NCBI GenBank assembly: GCA_934481515.1
Contig: CAKSPO010000014.1
Location: 1 to 45,477 of the forward strand
Source: an uncultured Eubacteriales bacterium
GTDB taxonomy: Bacteria; Bacillota; Clostridia; Oscillospirales; CAG-272
Length of the DNA stretch: 45,477 bases
Direction of reading: 5' to 3'
Shown: piece by piece, positions 32,433 to 41,486 of the stretch
Numbering within the stretch: position 1 is the stretch's first letter
Layout: each line of letters begins with the position of its first letter
The notes under the pieces: model-generated
Database searches by the model: none
What the model saw: the letters and a program-made list of their open reading frames with translations, nothing else
What the model was told of the DNA's origin: nothing
Program-made: the position numbers and the translations under genes

Positions 32433-32930
32433 TCAGATGCGTTCCGCCTTTTCGATGACAATGGGCGTGCGCGGAACGTCGTCGAACCACCCCATGCGTC
32501 CGGTCTCCGCGCCGGCGATCCGGTCCACAACGTCCATGCCGTCCGTGACCTTTCCGAAGCCTGCATACTGCGCGTCAAGATACGGCGCATCCTCGTGCAT
32601 GATAAAGAACTGAGAGGAAGCGGAGTTCGGGTCGGAGGTGCGCGCCATGGAAAGAACCCCGCGGGTGTGCTTCAGATCGTTGGTGGTGCAGCCGTTGGCG
32701 CGGAATTCCCCGCGGATGGGGGAAGCGTCCTTTTCGGCAAAGCTCTCGTCATAACCACCGCCCTGAATCATAAAGCCGCTGATGACACGGTGGAAAATGA
32801 CACCGGTATAGAATCCGCTGTCCACCAGAGAGAGGAAGTTTTCAACGGTCAGGGGTGCTTTTTCGGGATAAAGCTCGGCGGTGATTTCGCCGTAATCGCG
32901 GATGGTAAATCTGATTTTCGGATGATTCAT
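32433..32930 (-). CDS. Cyclophilin-type peptidyl-prolyl isomerase
   Basis: A 165-residue cytoplasmic cyclophilin (no signal peptide). It shows IRDYGEITAELYPEKAPLTV, the catalytic GVIFHRVISGFMIQGGGY, RGVLSMARTSDPNSASSQFF and YAGFGKVTDGMDVVDRI. These enzymes accelerate proline cis-trans isomerisation during folding. It follows mrnC by 26 bases and is the last gene of the glnN-mrnC operon. Length and motifs are normal for short bacterial PpiB-like proteins. Confidence 0.93.
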   Translation of the reverse strand: MNHPKIRFTIRDYGEITAELYPEKAPLTVENFLSLVDSGFYTGVIFHRVISGFMIQGGGYDESFAEKDASPIRGEFRANGCTTNDLKHTRGVLSMARTSDPNSASSQFFIMHEDAPYLDAQYAGFGKVTDGMDVVDRIAGAETGRMGWFDDVPRTPIVIEKAERI

Positions 32931-32956
32931 TTTTAATAAATCCTTTCTGTAAATAT

Positions 32957-33376
32957 TCAGTGATTCTGACCGGAAGGCGTTCCCGCGTCCGGTGCGGATT
33001 CCGTGCCGGAGAGATACGCGACGCGGAACAGCTCGTCAATCCGCGCATCGCGTCCCGCAAGGTAGAGATATCCGAACAGAACCTCCATACCGGTCGCGGT
33101 CCGGTATTCTCCGACGGTTGCATTTTTTGGGGTGTTGGTGTGCCCGATGTTCCGCCCCCGCCGGAAGCAGGCGCTTTCCTCTTCGGTCAGGATCGGGAGC
33201 AGGCGCTTCATCGCTTCTGCCTGTGCACCGGCACGCACATATTCCAGTGCGGCGCGGTTGAGATGTGCGGAGGTGGAAAGCCCGCTTTCCACCAGATATC
33301 GGCGGACGCACAGCTCCAGCACACTGTCACCGAGGTATGCCAGCGCCGGTGTGCTGATTTCGCGCAGATTTGTCAT
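32957..33376 (-). CDS. mrnC: Mini-ribonuclease III
   Basis: A 139-residue protein lacking the double-strand RNA-binding domain, which is the form of Mini-III. The RNase III catalytic helix is visible as ALAYLGDSVLELCVRRYL, followed by SACFRRGRNIGHTNTPKNAT and a TGMEVLFGYLYLAGRDARID segment with the second acidic catalytic residue. Mini-III matures 23S rRNA ends in Firmicutes. The start is set by AAGGAGG nine to ten bases before ATG at 33,374-33,376. Usually the gene follows cysS; here it follows glnN by 42 bases, an unusual place. Confidence 0.93.
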   Translation of the reverse strand: MTNLREISTPALAYLGDSVLELCVRRYLVESGLSTSAHLNRAALEYVRAGAQAEAMKRLLPILTEEESACFRRGRNIGHTNTPKNATVGEYRTATGMEVLFGYLYLAGRDARIDELFRVAYLSGTESAPDAGTPSGQNH

Positions 33377-33418
33377 TTGGATGATTCCTCCTTTGCGTGG
33401 TTCCTTTCCCGGAGCCAA

Positions 33419-35509
33419 TCAGACCCGGAACATCATGTCGCCGTAGGTCGGAACCGGCCACCGTTCGGATGCCACCAATACCTCCATGCCGTCCACGGCG
33501 GAGCGCAATTCTCCCATCAGGGGGAGCACTCTGTTGCAGTAGTATTCCGCACGCGCTTCGGGTTCTGCAACCGACGCGGCGGCGGTTTCCTCCTCCCGCA
33601 GCTGCTCTGCGGCGTGATACGCCTTGGCGATCAGAGCGGACAAACGACGGACAATGGTCTTTTCGACGGTGCAGGGATCCTCTCCGAGCAATTCCCGGCG
33701 CTTCAGTGCGGCATCGGAGACAAAGGCAATGTAGGCTTGCGCCGCGGGAATATATTCGCGGTTTGCCATGACGAGCATGGTCAGGGCTTCAATGTTGATG
33801 ATTTTGGCGTAGTTTTCGAAATAGATTTCTTCACGGGAACGCATCTCGGTCTCGCTCATGACTCCGAGCGAGGAGAACAGCCGGACATTCTTTTCCGCCA
33901 TGAACGTGCGGTAGGCATCCACCGAATTCCTCAGATTGAGAAGCCCGCGTCTTTTTGCCTCCTTCTCCCATTCTTCGGAATACCCGTTGCCGTCAAATAC
34001 GATCCGCTTGTGCGCCGTAAAGGCTTCTTTGATGAGACATGCGATCTCTGCATCGGTGTCCTCCGCCTTCTCCAGCCGGTCGGCAAACTGCCGGAAGGAT
34101 TCCGCCACGGCGGTGTTGAGCACCGTGTTGGGAAGTGCGATGTTCTGCGAGGAGCCGAGCATCCGGAACTCGAACTTGTTTCCCGTAAAGGCGAAGGGAG
34201 AGGTCCGGTTGCGGTCGGTGGTATCCTTGCGGAACACGGGAACCGACGGGATGCCGAGATCCATCATGGCTTTCTCAGCGCCCCGGTAGGCGGTTCCGTC
34301 GATGATGGAGTCGATCAGATTCCGCAATTCTTCGCCGAGAAATACGGAAATGATGGCGGGAGGGGCTTCATTGGCGCCCAACCGATGGTCATTGCCCGCA
34401 TAGGCAACCGAAACCCGCAGCAGATCCTGATAATTGTCCACCGCCTGTAGAATCGCGGCAAGAATCAGCAGAAACTGCGCGTTTTCCTCCGGCGTTTTTC
34501 CGGGATCCAGAAGGTTTTTTCCGCCCGCCGTCAGCGACCAGTTGTTGTGCTTGCCGGAACCGTTGACGCCGGCATAGGGCTTTTCATGCAGGAGACAGAC
34601 CAAGCCGTGCCGTTCGGCGATTTTTTTCATGTATTCCATGGTCAGAAGGTTCTGATCCACGGCGATGTTGACGCTGGTATAGACCGGAGCCAGCTCATGT
34701 TGCGCGGGAGCAGCCTCATTGTGCTTGGTTTTGGCGGGAATTCCCAGCGTCCAGAGCGCTTCGTCCAGATCCGACATGAACGCCGCGATCCGGGTCTTGA
34801 GCGGACCGAAGTAGTGATCCTCCAGTTCCTGTCCCTTCGGTGCGGGAGCGCCGAACAGGGTGCGCCCGGCATAGACCAGATCCTTCCGGCGATCGTACAT
34901 TCTTTTATCGATGATAAAGTACTCCTGCTCGGCTCCGACCGTGACATCCACCCGCCGCGTGGCGGTATCCCCGAACAGGCGGAGAATCCGGAGCGCCTGT
35001 GCGCTGAGCGCATCCATGGAACGCAGCAAGGGCGTTTTGGTGTCCAGTGCTTCCCCGGTGTAGGAGCAGTAGGCGGTGGGAATGTACAGCGTTCCGTCCT
35101 TGACAAACGCATAAGATGCCGGATCCCACGCGGTATATCCGCGCGCCTCAAAGGTCGCGCGCAAGCCACCGGACGGGAACGAAGACGCATCCGACTCGCC
35201 GTGGATCAGCTCCTTTCCGGAGAATTCCGAGACGACCTTGCAGGGACCTGTGGGAGAGAAAAACGCATCGTGCTTTTCCGCGGTCACGCCGGTCAGCGGC
35301 TGAAACCAGTGCGTATAGTGCGTGGCTCCTTTTTCCGTCGCCCGGTCCTTCATGGCGTTTGCCACAACGTCCGCAATGGTGGGATCGATGGTGCGCCCGG
35401 TGGCGATGGTTTTGGTCAGGGAGCGGTAGACCTCGCGCGGGAGGCGTTCCCGCATCACGTCGTCGTTGAAGACCATGGAGCCGAAAAATTCGGAGATCTT
35501 TTTATTCAT
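33419..35509 (-). CDS. glnN: Type III glutamine synthetase GlnN
   Basis: A 696-residue enzyme, the size of type III glutamine synthetases, clearly longer than GlnA. It makes glutamine from glutamate, ammonium and ATP. Markers: MNKKISEFFGSMVFNDDVMR at the start, ATHYTHWFQPLTGVTAEKHD (the HxxHWFQP signature of type III), VGAEQEYFIID (first metal site), TKHNEAAPAQHELAPVYT, and GSGKHNNWSLT. It is the first gene of an operon with mrnC and a cyclophilin. A good promoter precedes it. AAAGGA about twelve bases before the ATG is a modest ribosome binding site. No second glutamine synthetase is in the window. Confidence 0.96.
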   Translation of the reverse strand: MNKKISEFFGSMVFNDDVMRERLPREVYRSLTKTIATGRTIDPTIADVVANAMKDRATEKGATHYTHWFQPLTGVTAEKHDAFFSPTGPCKVVSEFSGKELIHGESDASSFPSGGLRATFEARGYTAWDPASYAFVKDGTLYIPTAYCSYTGEALDTKTPLLRSMDALSAQALRILRLFGDTATRRVDVTVGAEQEYFIIDKRMYDRRKDLVYAGRTLFGAPAPKGQELEDHYFGPLKTRIAAFMSDLDEALWTLGIPAKTKHNEAAPAQHELAPVYTSVNIAVDQNLLTMEYMKKIAERHGLVCLLHEKPYAGVNGSGKHNNWSLTAGGKNLLDPGKTPEENAQFLLILAAILQAVDNYQDLLRVSVAYAGNDHRLGANEAPPAIISVFLGEELRNLIDSIIDGTAYRGAEKAMMDLGIPSVPVFRKDTTDRNRTSPFAFTGNKFEFRMLGSSQNIALPNTVLNTAVAESFRQFADRLEKAEDTDAEIACLIKEAFTAHKRIVFDGNGYSEEWEKEAKRRGLLNLRNSVDAYRTFMAEKNVRLFSSLGVMSETEMRSREEIYFENYAKIINIEALTMLVMANREYIPAAQAYIAFVSDAALKRRELLGEDPCTVEKTIVRRLSALIAKAYHAAEQLREEETAAASVAEPEARAEYYCNRVLPLMGELRSAVDGMEVLVASERWPVPTYGDMMFRV

Positions 35510-35545
35510 GAAAAGGCAATCCTTTCTTTGATGGCTGAACAATTT

Positions 35546-35575
35546 ATTATATAACGGAAGCGGTATCTTTGTCAA
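35546..35575 (-). promoter_or_regulatory. Sigma-A promoter of the glnN operon
   Basis: On the minus strand TTGACA (35,570-35,575), 18 bases, TATAAT (35,546-35,551), in the gap after the AraC regulator. Confidence 0.8.
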
Positions 35576-35608
35576 GGCATGCGCGAAACTTTCCGCCTCC
35601 GGCGTGTT

Positions 35609-36487
35609 TCAGTTCCGGGTACTCTTGCGAAAAGCGACGGGGGACATTCCGGTCAGCTTCCGGAAGCAAGCCGAAAAGAACTTGACATCGCGGTACCCGA
35701 CGGCTTCCGCGACCTCTCCGACACTCCGCCGGCAATCGGTCAGAAGCCGTCTTGCCTGCATGACCCGATAGCTTTGCAGATACTCCACGAACCCGATACC
35801 GGTCTCCTCCCTGAATTTTTTGCTGAGATACGGAAGGCTGTAGCCCGCGATGCGGCAGAGTGCCGAAAGGGTCAGCGGCTCGGCGTAATGCTCCGAAATA
35901 TAGGCGGTCAGAAATCCGACGGGGTCCCGTCCGCCCGCCGCGGTCTGTGCTCCCTCCAACTCCCGCATGGTCAGGAGAAGAATTTCCAGAAGATAGCACC
36001 GGACCATTCCGATATACCCCGCTTTCCGCTCCTTCATTTCCCGCTCGATCTCCCCGATGCGCATACGGATTTTTCCGCTCCCGTCGTGGAACACCATATG
36101 TGCCGGGTTCTGCACCAATGCGCAGATATTGAAATGCAGAAGGTAGTGCTCCAGCACCATTTGCAGGCTCCGCGTTCCGCGCAGAACCGGATCCAGAAGC
36201 TCCGGGAGAAACAGGCAGTCCAGGTTGTCAAAGCCGGAGCTGTCCGCACTCTGGTAGCTGTGGCGGCTCCCGTAATCCACGATCACGTAGTCCCCCTCCG
36301 AAAGGCAGGTGCTCTCCCCGTCCAGCGTATGGATCGTGCTCCCGCGCAGGATGTAGCTCAGCTCCAGAAAAGCATGGTCGTGCAAGCCCACGCTCTGTAC
36401 GCCCCGATGAATCCACAGTGCGCACTTTTCCCGTTCCAAATCTTCAAATGTAAACGTCGGCGGAATTCTTTCCTCGATCAACTCCAT
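35609..36487 (-). CDS. AraC-family transcriptional regulator
   Basis: A 292-residue regulator. The N-terminal cupin-like sensor has LHDHAFLELSYILRGSTIHT and EGDYVIVDYGSRHSY. The C-terminal AraC DNA-binding domain has two helix-turn-helix units: LTLSALCRIAGYSLPYLSKK then FREETGIGFVEYL, and VGEVAEAVGYRDVKFFSACF then RKLTGMSPVAFRK. The length is typical of sugar-sensing AraC proteins. It is divergent from the alpha-L-rhamnosidase gene with overlapping promoters, so it most likely controls that gene in response to a rhamnose-related sugar (inference). AAGGGGG lies eight bases before ATG. Confidence 0.93.
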   Translation of the reverse strand: MELIEERIPPTFTFEDLEREKCALWIHRGVQSVGLHDHAFLELSYILRGSTIHTLDGESTCLSEGDYVIVDYGSRHSYQSADSSGFDNLDCLFLPELLDPVLRGTRSLQMVLEHYLLHFNICALVQNPAHMVFHDGSGKIRMRIGEIEREMKERKAGYIGMVRCYLLEILLLTMRELEGAQTAAGGRDPVGFLTAYISEHYAEPLTLSALCRIAGYSLPYLSKKFREETGIGFVEYLQSYRVMQARRLLTDCRRSVGEVAEAVGYRDVKFFSACFRKLTGMSPVAFRKSTRN

Positions 36488-36520
36488 AAAAGTGACCCCC
36501 TTTTCGGAGAAAAATGACGG

Positions 36521-36562
36521 TTGATTTATTATAACACACTTGATATACTATATACAACCGTA
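36521..36562. promoter_or_regulatory. Overlapping divergent promoters of the AraC and GH78 genes
   Basis: On the plus strand TTGATT (36,521-36,526), 17 bases, TATACT (36,544-36,549). On the minus strand TTGTAT, 18 bases, TATAAT use nearly the same DNA. A regulator bound here would affect both directions. An imperfect palindrome (TTGATATACTATATACAA) covers the shared part. Confidence 0.6.
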
Positions 36563-36607
36563 TCTGAAAATTTTTCCGAATTCATATAAAAAAGGAGTAA
36601 CACAAAC

Positions 36608-38821
36608 ATGAACCGACAAGCAAAATGGATTTGCTCCCCGGAATGCACCGGGATGACCCCTCTGACCTTCCACCGCGAGATTGACATCCGGAAGCCCCTG
36701 AAAAAAGCAACGCTCACCGTTTCCGCTCTCGGCGTTTACGCCGCCCGGCTGGATGACAGCCGCATCGGAAACGCAGTACTGACGCCCGGCTGGACCGACT
36801 ACCGCTACCGCGTGCAGGAACAGCGCTATGATGTCTGCCCGCTGCTCACGCCCGGCAAGCACCGGCTTGACATCGGGCTTGCCATGGGGTGGTTCCACTT
36901 CCGGGAAAAGACGCAGGCGGAGGAGCGTCCGGCTCTGATCGCCGCGCTGGAGCTTTGCTATGCAGACGGAGAAAAGGAGCTGATCGCTACCGACACCGAC
37001 TGGGAAATCCGGACGTCCCGGATTCTGTATTCCTCCATCTATGACGGAGAAACGCTGGATCTGACCGTTCCGGTACAGCGCTTCGGCACCCCGGTCTGTG
37101 CGGATGTTTCCTTCCGCCCCATTCCGCAGGTGGGCGAATGGATCACCGAGCAGGAGCGTCTGGCTCCCGTCCGCATTTTCACGACGCCGAAGGGAGAGCG
37201 GCTGATTGACTTCGGTCAGAATCTGACCGGCTATGTGGAGTTGCGTCTCAAAGCGCCGCGCGGCTCCCGTGTCGTCCTGCATCACGCGGAGGTGCTGGAT
37301 CGGGACGGAAACTTCTACGACGCAAATATGCGAGGCGCAAAGAACGAAATTGTGTATGTACTGAACGGCGAGGATGCGGTTCTGAAGCCGACCTTCACGT
37401 TTGAAGGCTTCCGGTATGTTCAGCTGGTGGAATACCCGTTTGAAGCAGTAGACCCCGACGCATTCCGCGCCATCGTCGTGCACTCCGACATGAAGCGCAC
37501 CGGAGACTTCCACTGCGGAAACGAAAAGATCAACCAGCTTTATCACAACATCATCTGGGGGCAGAAGAGCAATTATCTGGATGTTCCCACCGACTGCCCG
37601 CAAAGAGACGAGCGGCTCGGATGGGCGGGAGATGCACAGGTCTTTTTCCGCACTGCCGCCATCAATTTTGACGTGGAAAGGTTTTTTGAAAAATGGCTGG
37701 GAGATTTGCGTCTGGGACAAAACCCGGACGGAGGAATCCCCGATGTCATTCCCGCACTCTGGAACGGTTCCAACTCCGCCGCATGGGCAGACGTCGCCAC
37801 GGTCATTCCGTTGGAGCTGTATCTGGCTTACGGGAACAGGAAAGAGCTGGAAACAAACTACCCCATGATGCAGAAATGGGTAGAATACATGCACCATACC
37901 GGTCCCGAGGAATTCCTCTGGCTGGGCGGCTGGCACTACGGCGACTGGCTTGCCATGGACGGAGACCCCGACAGCTACATCGGCATGACCTCCAAGGACT
38001 TCATTGCCAGCGCATATTTCGCCTACTCCACCTCACTCCTCATCCGCGCCGGAAAGATTCTCGGTAAGGACATGGGAGAATACGAGGCACTTTACGGTCA
38101 CATCTGCGATGCCATCCGTGCCCGCTATTATGAGAACGGCACCATCCGGCTTCTTCCCGACCTTCTGACCGAAACCAACCGGGACGGCATTCAGAATCCT
38201 CCGAAGGACACCCAGACCGCCTATGCGCTCGCGCTCCGGTTCGGACTTTGCAATAACGACGAGCGCAAGAGCTTTTCCGCCCGCCTTGCCGAAATGATCC
38301 GGGAAAACGGCACCCGGATGACCACCGGGTTTGTCGGAACGCCGTATCTGCTCCACGCGCTCTCCGAAAACGGATACACCGACCTTGCCTATGACCTGCT
38401 CTTCCAGGAAAAGTCGCCCTCGTGGCTCTATTCCGTCCTGCACGGCGCCACCACGATGTGGGAGCACTGGAACGGTCTGAAGGAGGACGGTACGTTCTGG
38501 AGTGCCGACATGAACTCCTTCAACCACTACGCCTACGGCGCCGTATTTGACTGGATTTTCGGCGTCACTGCGGGAATCAAACTGCTTGACCGGGCACCGG
38601 CGTACCGTGAATTCACATTGGAGCCTCACCCCGACCGCCGGTTGGGCTTTGCCGACACCTCCATTGCAACGGAAAACGGCATTCTCCGCTCCCACTGGTA
38701 TTACAAAGAGGACGCGGTCTATTACGAGTTTACCGTTCCCGCCGGATCGGTAGCTTATCTGACGCTCCCCTCCGGCTACACCGAAACACTGCGCGCCGGC
38801 ACCTATCATTTTGCGGAATAA
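36608..38821 (+). CDS. GH78 alpha-L-rhamnosidase
   Basis: A 737-residue cytoplasmic enzyme with the complete GH78 order: N-terminal beta domains (AKWICSPECTG, ALGVYAARLDDSRIG, LTPGWTDYRYRV), the pre-catalytic LIDFGQNLTGYVELRLKAPR, TFEGFRYVQL, and the catalytic domain with VPTDCPQRDERLGWAGDAQV, the family hallmark containing the general-acid region. GATTMWEHWNGLKEDG carries the catalytic Glu pair, and SFNHYAYGAVFDWIF follows. The C-terminal beta domain closes it. It cleaves terminal alpha-L-rhamnose from imported oligosaccharides or glycosides. No signal peptide, so import is needed, but no transporter is adjacent. Divergent from an AraC regulator; a strong terminator follows. AGGAG is about eleven bases before ATG. 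Confidence 0.95.
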   Translation: MNRQAKWICSPECTGMTPLTFHREIDIRKPLKKATLTVSALGVYAARLDDSRIGNAVLTPGWTDYRYRVQEQRYDVCPLLTPGKHRLDIGLAMGWFHFREKTQAEERPALIAALELCYADGEKELIATDTDWEIRTSRILYSSIYDGETLDLTVPVQRFGTPVCADVSFRPIPQVGEWITEQERLAPVRIFTTPKGERLIDFGQNLTGYVELRLKAPRGSRVVLHHAEVLDRDGNFYDANMRGAKNEIVYVLNGEDAVLKPTFTFEGFRYVQLVEYPFEAVDPDAFRAIVVHSDMKRTGDFHCGNEKINQLYHNIIWGQKSNYLDVPTDCPQRDERLGWAGDAQVFFRTAAINFDVERFFEKWLGDLRLGQNPDGGIPDVIPALWNGSNSAAWADVATVIPLELYLAYGNRKELETNYPMMQKWVEYMHHTGPEEFLWLGGWHYGDWLAMDGDPDSYIGMTSKDFIASAYFAYSTSLLIRAGKILGKDMGEYEALYGHICDAIRARYYENGTIRLLPDLLTETNRDGIQNPPKDTQTAYALALRFGLCNNDERKSFSARLAEMIRENGTRMTTGFVGTPYLLHALSENGYTDLAYDLLFQEKSPSWLYSVLHGATTMWEHWNGLKEDGTFWSADMNSFNHYAYGAVFDWIFGVTAGIKLLDRAPAYREFTLEPHPDRRLGFADTSIATENGILRSHWYYKEDAVYYEFTVPAGSVAYLTLPSGYTETLRAGTYHFAE

Positions 38822-38830
38822 AAAATTCAT

Positions 38831-38867
38831 CCAAAAGAGCCGCAGGCCTTGCCTGCGGCTCTTTTGG
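38831..38867 (+). terminator. Strong terminator of the GH78 gene
   Basis: A perfect 17-bp stem starting CCAAAAGAGCCGCAGGC (38,831-38,847 with 38,851-38,867) around a CTT loop; the T tract is inside the 3' arm. Confidence 0.9.
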
Positions 38868-39034
38868 TATGCGTGCAAAACACAGGAAAGCCCTTCGGGG
38901 GTTTGCAAAAATGTTTGCGAACGTCTTCGCTTCCTTTGAGAAAAAACGATTCTCCTGTATATGATTCGGTGGCTCCGGGCAAAAAGAGATCCGTTTTGAT
39001 TCCGTTAAATCCTGTCAGAATCCGTTAAAATCCG

Positions 39035-39550
39035 TCAGGCTTCTGTCAGGATTCGCTCCAGCCATGCAAGCGCCGTCAGTGCCGCAGCGTTGCGCACCGC
39101 TTCCCGGTCGGCTCCCGCCGGAGCGGAAAAGCGGATGCTCTCCGTGCCTCGCGGAGAATGCAGTCCGAGATACACGGTTCCGACCGGATCCCGTTCCGTC
39201 CCGCCGCCGGGACCTGCATATCCGGTGACGGAGATCGCGTAGGTCGTTCCGAGCGCATCTGCCGCTCCCTTTGCCATGGCTTTTGCACAGGCGTGGCTGA
39301 CCTCGGTCTCCGTTTCAAAGATCCGTGGACTTACGCCAAGCAGTGCGGACTTGACCGCATTGGTATAGGCTACAACCCCGCCCGGAAAAACAGCCGAGCT
39401 TCCGGGAATATCCGTCAGACTTTTTGCGATCAGTCCACCGGTACAGGATTCTGCCGTGGACACGGTTTCCCCGCGCCCAAACAGGCTCCGGACAACCCGC
39501 TCCGACACGGCATACAGCTCAACTTCGTCCTTTTGTTCCTTCTCTTTCAT
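39035..39550 (-). CDS. pncC: Nicotinamide-nucleotide amidohydrolase (CinA C-terminal domain)
   Basis: A 171-residue protein consisting only of the CinA C-terminal domain. VSTAESCTGGLIAKSLTDIP, GSSAVFPGGVVAYTNAVKSA and VTGYAGPGGGTERDPVGTVY are the typical motifs. PncC deamidates nicotinamide mononucleotide in NAD recycling. The N-terminal CinA domain is absent and no second part is nearby, so it is a stand-alone enzyme. The start at 39,548-39,550 follows AGGAG by eight to nine bases; a nine-codon extension to 39,577 is unlikely. It follows a membrane protein gene by 20 bases and is cotranscribed. Confidence 0.92.
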   Translation of the reverse strand: MKEKEQKDEVELYAVSERVVRSLFGRGETVSTAESCTGGLIAKSLTDIPGSSAVFPGGVVAYTNAVKSALLGVSPRIFETETEVSHACAKAMAKGAADALGTTYAISVTGYAGPGGGTERDPVGTVYLGLHSPRGTESIRFSAPAGADREAVRNAAALTALAWLERILTEA

Positions 39551-39570
39551 CGGTCCTGCTCCTTTCCCGC

Positions 39571-40167
39571 TCACCAAAGCAAGCCTGCCATCAGAATTCC
39601 GACGCCTGTCAAAATCAGAAGAACCGCTCCGAGAAGCGGAGCCTTCTTCCGGTCAAATTCCCCTGCCCGTGCTCCGGCAAGAAAGCCGAAAAACGCAAGT
39701 ATTCCGCTCAAAGCGCCCCTTATCAGGGCGGAAACAACTGCCATGGCGGTTGTTTGTGCCGCATGGGTCAATCCCTCAGGAACCAGCGGCAGGCAGACCG
39801 CGAGCATGGCGGCACTCAGACAGCCGATTTCAAAAAGCCCGGTTGCCGTTTTGCTGTCCGAAAGGCTTTTCTGCCGGAGCATCCGGAGCATGACTCCGGC
39901 TCCGACTCCCATTGCCAGTGCGAAGGAAATCCAAGGAAAAGCCTTTGCGGCAGAGAGCAGCAGATCTGCGTTCCGGTGGACGCAAGCCCATCCGAGGAAA
40001 GAAAAAATCGTTGCGCCGACGGCAACCGCGCCTGCCGCAATCCAACGCCGCCGGCGGCTTTTTACCATTTGACAGAAGCCCGCCGCCACTGCCGCAACAA
40101 ACACATACAACGCGCCTCCAAGTCCCGAAAGAAAGCAGGTCCGAAAAAAGTCTGCCGTCCACTCCAT
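39571..40167 (-). CDS. Six-helix membrane protein, function unknown
   Basis: A 198-residue protein with about six hydrophobic segments (for example GGALYVFVAAVAAGFC, VAVGATIFSFLGWACV, AALLILTGVGILM-like end). I do not recognise the family with certainty. The Arg/Lys cluster KSRRRRW after the first helix places that loop in the cytoplasm. It is the first gene of a two-gene operon with pncC. GGGGGAG about six bases before the ATG at 40,165-40,167 fixes the start; the longer frame to 40,464 overlaps the divergent radical SAM gene. Confidence 0.75.
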   Translation of the reverse strand: MEWTADFFRTCFLSGLGGALYVFVAAVAAGFCQMVKSRRRRWIAAGAVAVGATIFSFLGWACVHRNADLLLSAAKAFPWISFALAMGVGAGVMLRMLRQKSLSDSKTATGLFEIGCLSAAMLAVCLPLVPEGLTHAAQTTAMAVVSALIRGALSGILAFFGFLAGARAGEFDRKKAPLLGAVLLILTGVGILMAGLLW

Positions 40168-40287
40168 GGGTTCTCCCCCTTTTCGTTGTTCCCGGGGCTT
40201 TGCCCCGCATCTTCTGTTAAAAGCATACCACAGTTTGCGAAAAAAAGCAACTCCGTTCCGCTTTTTTCGGTCGTTTTTTGTTTTTCC

Positions 40288-40316
40288 TTGCAAAACCGGA
40301 ACGCTTGCGGTATAAT
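40288..40316 (+). promoter_or_regulatory. Sigma-A promoter of the radical SAM gene
   Basis: TTGCAA (40,288-40,293), 17 bases, TATAAT (40,311-40,316). Confidence 0.75.
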
Positions 40317-40426
40317 GGATATCAGAAAATTTTGTGTGTTCCGTCCGTTGTTTTTGTGCTTCGCGCAAGTGCCGCAGACTGCAGTCTGCCGGATTGCATC
40401 GGGCGGTCACGGGAAAGGAGTATGAC

Positions 40427-41338
40427 ATGTCGGATTCCTTCACCGGGCATTCCGGAAAATGCAATCAATGTCCCCGCCGATGCAATGTCACGCGTGAGGG
40501 GGAAGCTCTCGGATATTGCGGAGTCGGGAATCGTTTCCGCGTTGCGCGCTGTGCGCTCCACCCGTGGGAAGAGCCGCCGATCAGCGGCAGGAACGGTTCC
40601 GGAACCGTCTTTTTTTCGGGTTGCAATCTGCGCTGTGTCTTTTGCCAGAACCGGAAGATCAGTCATGAGCGTCTCGGAAAGGAAATGACGGAGGAGGCGC
40701 TTCTTTCAGAATTTCTCCGCCTGCAGGCGGAGGGCGCGCACAACATCAATTTGGTCACGCCGTCGCACTATGCGCAGCAGCTGGTTCCGCTTTTGCGCAG
40801 GGCAAAGCCGCTTCTGCACATCCCGGTGGTCTGGAACAGCGGCGGGTACGAGCTTCCGGAAACCCTGCGCCTTCTGGAGGGTCTGATCGATATTTATCTT
40901 CCGGACTTCAAATATTGCTCCCCTGCGCTCTCCGCCGCCTATTCCGCCGCGCCGGATTATTTTTCCGTGGCGCTCCCGGCGCTCCGGGAAATGCTCCGGC
41001 AGGTCGGGCAACCGGTCTTCGACCCGGAAACAGGGCTTTTGCGGCGCGGTGTCATCGTGCGGCATCTGGTGCTTCCCGGAGAGCGGCGGGATTCGGCTGC
41101 CGTGCTGGAAGCTCTGGCAGAGGAATTCGGAACCGATCGTTTTCTGCTCTCGCTGATGCGGCAATACACGCCGGACTTTGCAGAGGACTGTCCGTACCCG
41201 AATCTGCACCGGAGACTGACCACCTTTGAATACCGCTCCGTTTCGGATCACGCAGCGGAGCTAGGCTTTGACGGTTTTTTACAGGATGCATCCTCCGCCG
41301 TCTCCGACTACACGCCCGATTTTCACGGACAGAACTGA
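40427..41338 (+). CDS. PflX-type radical SAM protein
   Basis: A 303-residue radical SAM enzyme of the COG1313 (PflX) group. An N-terminal cysteine motif GKCNQCPRRCNVTREGEALG, then YCGVG, may hold an additional cluster. The radical SAM core is FFSGCNLRCVFCQNRKIS with CxxxCxxC. It is followed by HNINLVTPSHYAQQLVPLL, PVVWNSGGYELPETL and YLPDFKYCSP. The C-terminus has RHLVLPGERRDS and SLMRQYTPD. Its family is related to pyruvate-formate-lyase activases, but the target is unknown; no glycyl-radical enzyme is in the window. AGGAG seven bases before the ATG at 40,427 selects the start; the 31-codon extension would overlap the promoter's transcription start. Convergent with nifJ. Confidence 0.92.
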   Translation: MSDSFTGHSGKCNQCPRRCNVTREGEALGYCGVGNRFRVARCALHPWEEPPISGRNGSGTVFFSGCNLRCVFCQNRKISHERLGKEMTEEALLSEFLRLQAEGAHNINLVTPSHYAQQLVPLLRRAKPLLHIPVVWNSGGYELPETLRLLEGLIDIYLPDFKYCSPALSAAYSAAPDYFSVALPALREMLRQVGQPVFDPETGLLRRGVIVRHLVLPGERRDSAAVLEALAEEFGTDRFLLSLMRQYTPDFAEDCPYPNLHRRLTTFEYRSVSDHAAELGFDGFLQDASSAVSDYTPDFHGQN

Positions 41339-41422
41339 CCGTCTCTTCATCCGGGCACTTTCCTTCTGCTGCAGCATGTCGCAAACAAGGGCAGAAACGC
41401 CCTGCAAAACAAAATACATTAC

Positions 41423-41459
41423 AAAAAGGGAACCGCGCTTTGGCGCGGCTCCCCTTTTT
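41423..41459. terminator. Bidirectional terminator between the radical SAM gene and nifJ
   Basis: AAAAAGGG..CCGCGC and GCGCGG..CCCCTTTTT form a two-part stem with a short loop; both strands end in T runs. Confidence 0.85.
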
Positions 41460-41486
41460 GTTCCGGTCGGTAAAGCTTTCCGGAAA

